From positions 1,981,501 to 2,045,500 of the forward strand of contig BSBK01000871.1 of assembly GCA_027943335.1 (NCBI GenBank): a DNA stretch of 64,000 nt, read 5' to 3'. Below, one piece after another: positions 27,301 through 39,300 of the stretch. The DNA is from Chamaecyparis obtusa (lineage: Eukaryota > Streptophyta > Pinopsida > Cupressales > Cupressaceae). The notes under the pieces were generated by a model. That model saw only the letters and a program-made list of their open reading frames with translations. It had not been told where the DNA came from and searched no databases. Every line of letters begins with the position of its first letter. Within the stretch, counting starts at the first letter, position 1. A program made the position numbers and the translations under genes.

Positions 27301-30300
27301 AAAGAATAAGGGTTTAGAGAAATCTAAGCTATTCCTAAGGATAATGATATCAATTGGTGATGCTTAGATAAGTGAATTCCTTTACCAAGCTTTGCTTTGC
27401 CAAATGAAACAACTACACAAAGATGATGCAATCTCCAAAGGGAATGCAAAAGTTTTTCATATTGTAATCATTCATCCAAATACCCAATACTGGCGCAATC
27501 CAAATGAACATCCACAATTGAACTTAGTATTTAACAAGTTCAGATCAACCTTACAGTGGGATTTGCAATCAACAAGTAGCAAAAAGTATGAGCATGGAAT
27601 TCATCAGACATCTTCACATTTCTCCATTTCAATCAATGAACTTTAGCTAAAGTATGAAAAGTAGAAACCATGCAAAATGTAGAAGCAATACACAAGAATC
27701 CACTATATCTTCAGTGAAAATTGTATATTAACTTCAAAATAGCCTTGGCAACAATTTCTTGTCTCCCCCTACTCTAACTAATTTTGTCTCTCCCTTCTTA
27801 CAAATGAGAAGGCCAAGCCTTTTATAGACCTCCCAATTACAATGAAGGGCCCAAAACAATTTGAATCAACAATCAAGATAATTCAATGAAAATTCTAATT
27901 AGGGTTAGTTACAACCACTGCTTACAATCATTTAATGCCACCCATTGAGATGATTACATTGCTTTGAAATGCATATCCTTTCAAAGATGAACCAATAAGA
28001 AAATTCATTGTGGTAATTCGTTGAATGCATTCCATATGTCCACTTGTGAATGAATTTCATTGAATAAACTTGGAGATGCTGACTTGGAGTAACTTGATTG
28101 GTTGAAGATGAAAAGGCGCCACTTCTCTCAAAGAAGAGATATCTCTTGATACTCAACATTTCTAAGCCTTCTATTGATTGTGATGGCATATTCCCAAGTT
28201 GCTTCATCTTCATGAATTTTCTTCATCCTCTTTCATTTTGGAAATCTTCTCCTTGAATTGTTGTTGAAATTGCTCTTGATATCTTGACCTTCTTGTTGTG
28301 ATCAGGTCCTTCATATTGATCTTGGATTTTCGAAGTAAATTCAAGATTATGATAATCTTCTCCATTTGTGGAACTTGTTCATTTTCCTTGCTCTTTGAAC
28401 TCTTCTTGATGTGAATCTTGTCCCCAAATCCCTTCTTGTCTTTGAACTCGAACTTGTCCTTGTGTCTTTCCTTCACGATGACATGTTCTTGAAACTCCTT
28501 GCTGCTTTTGATGTTATAACGTTTCTTCCTTCAAGCTTGATCCCCAAAATCTCCTTCCCTTTGTGCATTTGCTTGAGCATCACCTTCTACGATCATCTTC
28601 ATATATTGATCCTTGCAAAACAAGAGAAAGTAGTTGGGTTAAGTTTATGAAATAAAACTGCAAAGACTTGAAACATTTTCATGATAAAACATCCTTTGCA
28701 AACAAAACAAAATTTCAGCTTGGGATTGAATTCACTCTTGAATATAGAAATTCCACCTTTCACAATCTCATTGCTAGACTGTGCACCTTACCTTTTCCGA
28801 TCAAGTTCTGATTTTATTTCAATTCTTATTTTCTGAGTTTCACCTGCCATTACTCCTGAATTTGCACCTTCTAGTTCCGGGTATTTTCAAATCTTCATTT
28901 CGATAAATTGATTTTAGCATCCAAATTTATTTGTTTCATATTTTAATACCTGATTTTCTCACCCTCAATGGCAGATTTTATCTCTGATTTTTGTACCTCT
29001 GCTGTAAATCAAGGTTCACTGCTAGGTTTGATGCACATTTGGATTCCCTTCGCCTCTTATTGCTGGAAATCAGGGTGTTTGCTAGGTGTTGATCTTCAAA
29101 TTTTCCCCTCCTTGAATTTGCTGTCGATCTGCTCTTGACTTAGGTGAATTTGCACTTAAATTATGTTCAAAATAATATCTTTGATTCTTCCTTTATATGA
29201 CGCCCATGCACATTTAGCACTTAGTGAAGGGGGGTCGGCCAAGTTCAGACTCTCCTCATTTCTTGCCATGAAAATTTTCAATTTCGTCCATATCAGGTTG
29301 GCTAGGGCTTGTTTATGAAATTCACCTTGTTGGCATAGCATAAATATAAGATTCAGACACCCAATCCAAAGATCATCTCAAACTTGCAAGAATAAATCTG
29401 CTCTCTACTTCTCAAATTCGCACCTGATTATTTGGAAATTCAAACTTCTTTACCTCTGGCTATGAATTTGCCCTTGATTGCTTTGAATTCTGCTCAAAAT
29501 TGCCTTCAAATCTGATTTTTTGCTTCTTGAAATTCTGATTTTGTATACTCAGGGTGTCTGATTTTGTATTTCTTTGTGCAGATCTGTGTAATTCGCCTGC
29601 TACTTATCTTGGCATTATGCCCAACCATTGGAAATTCGTCCTTATTGTTCTGACTTCTGCTCAAAACCGTGAGGGATTGGGTTAAATTTCACACTTTCTG
29701 CTTTGAATTGGGATTTTGCATCAAGTTTCGCCTTTGAATTCACTCCCTTAATGATCTGATCTGATGCCCAGCCTTTGAAAATGCCTGATGTTTGTTGATA
29801 CTTGCTCTCAATTTCATAGGGTGGAAAAACAACCCTAACCATGAAGATTTTTATATCTCTTTCATCTTTCACCAACATTTAATCACCAAGAGTTGAAATT
29901 CAAAGGGTACCATGAAGGTTTTATATTCCCACTTGTCAAAGGGTGGAAAATCGACCATGGCCATGAAGGTTCAACGTTCCTTAGGGTGGAGGTTTGTGGT
30001 GGACTATGAAATTCCTCTCTTCTGTTGAAACAAACTTTCATTATTAAACTTCCTGATCATGACACCAGTTTGACATCCTTTTCCAATTTTCACATCTTCA
30101 CCCTTAATTTCCACTTTTGCAATCACAACATTTCAACTTCAAGTTTCTTTCATAAATTGATCAAAATTTCACCCAAACTTGGCGAGACTTCTCAACTGCC
30201 TAGGAGACTAAGAGACTCAAGCAACTGCCAAGCTAGACCAAAAACTAACAATCACCTACAATAAACTATAAGCCACTAAGCGAAAAAAAGAGGGCATCTG

Positions 30301-33300
30301 CAATGGGGCGTCTGTGTTTTCAACACGACAGGTACCTAATAGGGCCTTGTAGTTAGGATCCACCACCACCACCACCATCATCTTCGTTGCATATCTAGTT
30401 GAGCCTATGTGGGGTGCTAGGACACATAATACTTTTGCATACTTGTTTTGTTATCCTAGGTTTATTATTTGTAGGATAAACTTGCTTAGGTATTGACTTG
30501 TACACATGTCACATTTCGAGGAGCATCTTCTCTCATCCTCTTGTCACATCCGTAAGAAACATCTATAATTAACAAGAAATGCTCAACTTGGTCCCCTTCA
30601 GAGTAATTCACGTAGTGACTTATTTGGTGATTAATGTAGTCATGACCCTTATTGAATATTTCTTAAATAATTTTTCTCATGTTCACATTTGAGTAATTGA
30701 GTCTATATCATTGTAATGTTGCACTTGTGCAACATAATCTCTTATTCTACCTATATGTGTTTATGTTCTTTCATTATTGGAATAAAGCATCTGCTATTTT
30801 AATGTGGCTTGTGCAATTCCATCTTCATCATAGAAAAGTATTTGACAAATGTCACGCAAACATTCCTTCTTTCTTTGAAGGCCAACCATTTGTACATACC
30901 ATCATGTTGTTTGTTTGTTCAAAGCATTGCCACAAATTGAAATTGTTATCACGACATAGAGAAATTACTAGAACTTCATGGCATAGATGGTTTAATATCC
31001 CCATTTTGTCAGCCAAACATTACACTTTTGTGAAGTCTTATCAGAAACAAAAATTGTAATTAGCTTTAATGAAATGACTACCAACTCTAAGCCTCAAAGT
31101 GCATTTAATTATGGAGAAACCATTTTCTTCAGCCAAGTGGATTATGTTACATGTCAGCTTGATGAGCGATATCGATGATGAATATTATAGTGACTCCGTA
31201 TTAAGGACATATCATTGTCAGTAACGACACTCATATATGAAAGGGGGTGTGATGTGAATATAATAACATCATCAACGTAAACCAAGGATTAGTAAAAGTC
31301 AGCGACAAGCAATATTGACCTGTGTGACAAGTCTTAACTAACAGTTAGCAGGACCATAATCCATATCATCATATAATTCTAAATTGAATATGAGTAGGCA
31401 TGATGAAAGTCAATCATTAATGTATCACCATAGTTTGATTAATGTGAAGAAGACTAATGATCAAGTCAGGGGTGATATATGAAAGACAAGGATCAGAATA
31501 TGTGTGGAGCCATAAAGATTATTATCGCCTTGCTAATGGTCTCTCATAATTATCAATGATTAGAGGGAACAATAATAATTATTATGTTGAGCGATTATGG
31601 TTGAAGTCAAAAGGTGCGATGAGGACTAAGTAATCATCAACCAAACACAGATTAGTAAAGGAACATTAATTTTGAATCGATGCTATTAAGAATTGATTTC
31701 TTATGAAGGGACAAAGACATGTCCCTTGAAAGTACCCCTTCAGTCTACCAAGTATAAGAGGGAGGTAAATTCCTCTCATTTGGATCATCGGAGAATACTT
31801 ATTTTATATATTTCGATTCCTTATTGGAATGGCTCAGATTGAGGACAAGCCGTATAGGCTATCTATAGGCTGCAAGCATCAATTGCCCAATCAGAGACGA
31901 CACCAAATTGCAGGGATGAATTGTAATATCAGAAACAGCATTTCATACTTCATTGTGTGGTTAAAAGGCAATAATCAGAATCCGCAATTGTACACTGGAG
32001 TTATTAACTGCATACTGTTAGAGGATACATCAGACACATCATCTTTAGTGTGAGTAATCAAGTCTCTTACCAAGAGATTGCAGATATTTGCCTTCTTGAG
32101 AGATAGCAAGAATACATACAGTTCATCATTGCATGGTAATATTGTATATTAGATACATCACAAGACTGTGTTCAGTTATATTACATAGCAGCATCATAAT
32201 CCGAAATTGTGTAATAAAGTGCATATCTTCCATTACTTGCTTTCAAAACGCATTATAAAACATTTCAAGATAGTTTATCTTCCATTACTTGCTTCATAAA
32301 CATCTTTTGACACAGTAAGTGAAGAATTGTGGAATAAAACTCTTAGTGTCCCGGAATATAGAAGAAAAAGGGGACATTACAGATGGCTTGTTTGAGGGAC
32401 TTAAAGAAGTCCTCAAAGCTATCTCAGAGATGTTAGTGTATCTCCCAAACATTCTCAAAAAGGGGGTGACGTCCCTTGCTTTTGTAGGGCATCTCGGAAA
32501 TGTACCCACTGCATCCTTGTTCCAACACCCTTAAAATGTCCCCATTTTTGAAACTAGATTTTGGCGGGTGGGGTGTTCCCATGCAACGATGTAAATGACT
32601 AGTTTTTGATATTTGAATGTCCTTAAAAAATGTTGCTTTGGAGTATACAATTCAATATCATGCTGCTTGGAAATTGTTTCATGTATAGAGTTTGTCACTT
32701 TTTATTTTTCACTGGATTCACTGAATTTCATCTATGAAGTTTCAAATTCAGAAAACTTAAAAAATCTCTAAAAATTTAAAAAATTGTTCCCATTCACCCT
32801 AAAATTCATCTAGATAGGGGCTTAGATTTTTTAATAAAATTTATTTTAAAGTAGTATCTTCAATGAGGGTTTTTTACAAGTCTTCCTATAAAATAAACCC
32901 TTATGAGATGTAAAAACATGTCATTGAACTTCACTGTTATTTTGGGTGCACTTTTTTTTAAATGTTGTGAGTTGACTTGGTTCTTGTGCTGGTTGCTTGA
33001 TGCAAAATGCTATCAATGAGTCAACATTGATGGCAGCTATTTGTATTATAATTTAACATGATATTGATTATTTTTAATAATTTTAATTTAATATTTATAC
33101 ATTTATTGAAAAATTTGTGGATTTATTTCTAATAAAAAAACAAATTTATGGTAGGCAATTTTTTGTTTGTTATTATTGTTGAACTTCATTCAAATTTTAT
33201 CCTTGTCAAATTCAAACATGAACACAAACCGTGCGACATAGAAAACATGTAGAGGATATTGGAGAGAATTCTAAAGTTTAAATGCACAAACATGCCTTAT

Positions 33301-36300
33301 TGGAGAGGACAAAAATTACATTATTAAGAATGTTCTCAAGAGTTAAATCTTGTAGGCTATATTGTTTGCCAGTATCAATTTCAAAATTTACTATTTTTCT
33401 AGTTTTAGTTTATTTGGGTACTCACAAAACATTTTGTGTTTTGCAGCGGAAAACTTCTTCTTCAAGGTCAGTTTCTTGTTGAATTTCATTTATTATTTGA
33501 TGATGTTGCTACAAAAGCAAGGGACGTCACCCCCTTTTTGAGTATTCCATTTTACAATTCAGGTGTGGTGGCTTATTCTCGTGGAGTGGTGGGTTTATTC
33601 ATTGATATTTTAACATGCAGGTTCCTTTCGAGGAGGTTCCTGAGCTTGTTAGCAGTCGAAAAATATTCTTGCAAAGAGGTCATGCATATGTTCCCATGGG
33701 CCAGGTACCATTTTAGCTATATCTGGAAGGATCTATTGCTCAACATTTATCAATAACTTTTATTTATACTGTTAACATTATCTACGATTGACACTTGGAT
33801 TATGGAGTAGCATTTTGAGGCAAACTTTTGGCATCATTCTAAAGTAGTTATGCATTTTAGATTGTTGCAATCGTGGTTTCTCAGTTCAGGAGTCGTCTAT
33901 CGAAAGCACTTGTTCTAACAAACAGGTATATACTTAATTCTTTGGTGGTGCTAAGTTGATAGGTTGTAGTTTGATGATGATTCCATTATAGATAACTAAA
34001 GTGTGTAGATTCTGCATTGCAATTCTTTTTTGATAAAAACATATAAACACATCACTTGAATGAATTTTGTGTGATGGGGAGTCACTGGAAGGAAGAAGAA
34101 AGCTTCTTGTGTTCTTAACTGATTTATCAAATTCAGTAGTTCATTCCAAATTTTGTTTTTGCTATGCCTTTTTTCATTTTTACTGGTATCTCAAGTCAAA
34201 AATATAAAAGGGGTCTAAGTATTTGAGATGCATTTATTCTACTTACAGAAAATGATATCTTCTGATTTATATTTTATTAGCAGCTCAGTTTCTTGGCTAT
34301 TGTGATTGCTTCCAACAAAAACACTAAACATTTGTGTTTTAATAAATTATTTATTTAGCCATTTTGTTCAAACTCCCAAATAAATATTATTTGTAAATTA
34401 GGAATTGGAAAAAAGATAATCATGATGACATGTTAGCATGACAAATTTGTTGTTGTGGAGAGTACTAGAGAGCTAGTGGGATCTCTATAGCTGGAATTTT
34501 TTTGTCCAAGTTATTGAGATGATAATTGATTATTGTATTAAACAAAAGAGAGAAATACACCTTATATAAGCAAATTTTGAAGATCTTACCATATCGGAAA
34601 CGATCAAGAACTAAAGACAAACAAAAGTTACTAAAAACTAATTGACTTACATAATAAAAAGTTACTGAAAACTAACCAAATGACTTAAATGACCATTATA
34701 AGATAAATATTACAATACTACTTTAATATCCTCCCTTAATGGTCATTCTGCTAACTACGATGCAAAATTTGTTTGCCCTTTGGCCATGAATGCATAGAAG
34801 CTGACTCGTCTTCTGAACACTCTATGACATAAGCCTGTTGTTGAGAGCCTGTCTGGTTGGATTTCTGATCAGCCAACCACTTTTTTCAGAAATCCTGTAC
34901 ATGACCAAGTTTACCACAATAATGACATATGATAGATTTCAGGTTCTTGGAAGAATCATCATGTCGCTTTGTCCTTTTTGCTGAGTGGACTTGCCTTTGC
35001 CTTTTTCCATGGCAGTAAATACTTGTCCTGTATTGGCTGTGTCGTTGCTGCTACCAAATTGTTGTAAGAGCTTGTTGCACAGATCATCAAACTTCAAATC
35101 AACATTGGTAGAGGTGACGTTGAGAGTTTCAATGAAGTGCTCATAGCATCGTGGTAATCTTTTTATTGTGATAACCACCATATCCTCTTCTTCCATCTTG
35201 CAATCAATGTCTTCCAGTTGATCATGAATGTCTTTGCTCTTCATGAGATGATCCTGCAAAGACATCTTGTCATTCATCATAATCAAGAACAACATATTTT
35301 AAGGAAACAAACTCTGCCTTTATTTGATGTCTCATGCAGATCCTTCTGGTGACTCCAGATCTTTGTAGCAGTCTTACCAGACGACACTTCTAGAAGCAAG
35401 ACAACTTAAGTAGCATAACCGCTTCCCTATTAAGCTCATCAAATTTGTTTTGGTCTCTACTTGCAGCTGTTGGACGAGTAGATTTACCAAGGACAAGCTG
35501 ATCAAAATACCGGTATTAAAAAATAGTGAGCATCCTTTGCTTTCAGATATTGTAGTTTTTGCTGTTGAACCTCTGATTGCCATCTAGCATGATGTTGGTT
35601 AACAAAGCTATCCCTCCTGCTATCCAGAGACAGGAAAACCAAAAAAATCAGCTTCTAAAAAATTTTGATTTTTGTTGATAAAAAAATTAATTTTTTTTTT
35701 GAAAGCCACGATTTTGTCCAATAATCATTAAAAAAAGCTGCTGCAAGACAGAACCATGATTCTGTGTAAACATTTTGAAACCTTAGATGTGATGCTGTAA
35801 GTAGAAATCACCCACAATTTTGTGAAAAAACATTAAAAACCCTGATTTTGTGGAAAATATGGTAAAATCCATGATTTTGTTGGAAAATTGTAAAAAATAG
35901 AAAACCTAGAGGCAAAGAAAACCACGATTTTTGGGAAAAATAACTTACAAAAACCTGTCTTAGTTGCAGCAGAGAGTATTGTTGATGTCAGTTTTGTACC
36001 ACTACATAACATATAGTAATTGAATACTTGATAAAGCATACCAAACACTCAACCCTCTCTTGAAAAGTATATACTCATGAAGAACATGAGAATAATCCAA
36101 GGTTCCTTACACCTGTGGATACTAACTCAGTTATATTAATGTGATTTGCTGGTTAATCACGTAGGCGGGCTTACGTTGTTCATTCAAGGATGTCAAATTC
36201 TTGCTGTGATGATGATATGATTTAGCTTTGCAATGTATACTCAAATGACTTTCTTCCATTTATATCACTTACAACTTTGCTCTTTAAAACTCCAACTACT

Positions 36301-39300
36301 AAGCTATTTACTGCTTTACTACTACTCCTATGGATGAAGAAATTAGCAAATGGACGGGGATCTAACCAAATGAAAGTTTGCCTGCGACGCTCCCTCCATT
36401 GGTGCAATGATTCAAAGGGATACTCTTAGAATTTTAACACTAACACCTATCTTCCAACCCAACTTGAAGTACAAGTGGAAAGATGAAATGCAAGTAGAAC
36501 ATGGGAGCGATTGGACTAGATTACCACACAAGGCCTCCTAACAAGCCGCTAGGATGCTAGTGGCCTAGTATATAGATCCCTATCAAACATTCACTAACAT
36601 CACCATACAACTAGCCATCTACTTCTATTCTTATTTTAACAACTTTGAAATGAAATCCTATTTTAATTTGAGAGATGAGAAGAAACATGCAATACACCAA
36701 AATGATCATGTATATCCACCATGCAAACCACAACAATGAATAGAGAACAATTTTGATAGTATTTTGGCAACAATTCTCCAACATAACTCCCTTTACAAAT
36801 GAGAACAAATGGCCTTATATAGAGGCTCAAAATTACAACGAGTGGCCAAGATTAAGAGGTAAAATCAAGGGCCAAGATTAAACCCTACAAACCCTAATTA
36901 GGGCTACCATCTTTCAACCAATTACATGAGGGCACCAACTTTGTGGGCCAATGAGAAAATTACAATAATTTGTCAACCAATGAGAACATAGGACACTTGG
37001 CATGATTTGATTGCATGCACATGAAATTGCCACCTCATCAACCTTATCTTATAAATTTATTTAATCCTTGAGATGAGGTGAAGCCTTGGATGCTTGAGTT
37101 CGTCCTTAGAAACTTTCTCATCACCACTTGAACTTGCTTGTACCTGATGTCCTAACCTTGAAAGGGTGAGGTCTCTATGCACTTGGGGTAATCTTGTCTT
37201 GCCCTTGGTGGCTTGCCTGGATGTGAACCTATTTGCAATTTGAGAGCCTTGCTTTTGGCCACTACTTTGAAATCGAACTTGACCTCTTTCAACCTTTCGT
37301 CTCCCTTTCCTCCTTCATTATCCTTGCCTTCTTTAACCTTCCTGGCGTACATGGTCTTCTCCAACCTTCAATGAAACTTGCCTCCTCACTAATGTTTTCC
37401 TCTTTGGCTAACCCTTGAATGTCTTCAATTGTTCGGACTGCCACAACCTCGCCCCTTGGCATAAGTCTCTGTCTCAACCATAGTGGTGCAGTGTATCTCC
37501 CCAAAATTGGATTTGGTTCGACTAGCAAAGCATCGCTAATAGCCTTCCATTCAAAGAGAAGAGGTAGGACCCCATGTAGAATTGTTTCCGATTTTGTACT
37601 ATCCTAAGTTGTAATTCTAAGTTCTCGCTAATGATCCTAGCCCAATCAAACTTTCTTTCTCCATTTTCAATTCCTTCAATAAAATAGTACATCCAAGTTT
37701 CAAATTGCATACCTGGAGCGGAGCCCATGACTCGATTGAGAAGCACAATAAGATCGCCATACTCTGATTTGAAATCTGACTTGGTGAGCTTTGATGACTT
37801 GGTGACTCCCTTCTTGCCTTCGTGTAACCAATTCTGCTTTAGTAGAGGAAGGTAGGCATCTTGACTGTCCTGAAAGAACTTGGCGGCTTGATCCATTAAC
37901 ATTACTATCATTCCCTTCTGCTGGGGTATATTGAACACTTCCTCTATCACTGGCCTGCTGATGTTAGCCAACACCCTTTCTTCTTCACCAAAGATGATGG
38001 ACTTGGTCACAATATCTAACCGAGATGCACACTCCATCACCAACTCCGGACAAGGCAGGGTAGGATGGAAAGCGGGAGCTTGCACAATTCCACACTTGTA
38101 GATCTTCTTTGCCATAGAAGACTGGCCCCCTTTCAACCTATCTCTCAACTGTATCATATCTATGGTGCCGATGTTGGTGTCACCAACTCGCTTTAATTTC
38201 GAGAAGAAGGTGGTCTTGGGCGTCATGTCTTCCTTGTCTTTTTTGGTATTAATTCCTTTTGGGTTCTTGCTTTCACTAGCATCCGCCATCCTAAACACTT
38301 ATTTCTGCCCTTTCTTTCTACAGTGAGGTGGGACTACACTTATTTCTGCCCCTTCGCTTAGGGATGATCAAACATATTTCTGCCTCGCCAATTCCTATCA
38401 CACTACACCTATCTCTGCCTCTTCGCCTAGTGAGATGGACTACCACTTATTTCTGCCTTTTCGTTACCTATGAGATGGACTACACTTATATCTCTCAACT
38501 TCTTTCCTAGGGGTGGGATTGCCACTTATTTCTCCTTTCTCCAAATCCTAAATGGAAACTACACTTATATCTCCCAACTTCAAGCCTTAATGAGATGATG
38601 AGGTGATGGATGGATGATGGAAGCAAGAAAATAGGGAAATGTACCAAGCAAGAACAAGGAGAAAATTTGTCTTTTAGACCAGCCTTCACCCTTAATTATG
38701 AAACTTGTCTCCTACACCAAACAATCAACATCAAAGAAAAGATAACAATTAAGAAAATAGTTCAGTCCACTCACCAATAAATTTTACAAAATCTGTTCCT
38801 CCAACTGGCAGGTCTGGGCAAATCTGTGGCTATTTCCTTTCAAAATTCGTGGCCTCTACCTTCACAATTCGTGGCCCTCTAAAATTGTTCCCCTTGCTAT
38901 CAAATAGCAGGCCCTCCAACAAAAATCGCAAGCCTCCCTGACAATGGCAGCCTGGGCAATCAAGTAGCAGGCCCTCCTTGTGATTTTCGTGGTTTCCTTA
39001 GACAAATAGCAGGCCCTTCTCATAAACTCGCTGTACTAAACAACTGCTGTACCCTCAAACAATGTCACTGACATGCTCATTAATTCACATACTGCAGGTC
39101 TCCTTAGACAATGTCGCAGGTCTTCTTTCCAAACTGTGGTCTTTACTACCAAATAGCAGCTCTCTGTCATAAACTCGCTGGCCTGGGCATCAGATTCTAT
39201 GGCAGGTCTGCTACCAATTCGCAAATTTCCAATCAGAGTCGCTGCCCTCTCTGCTTTGATAGTTTGCTCCTCCTTAGACAAAAGTTCGCTCCTCCTTAAT

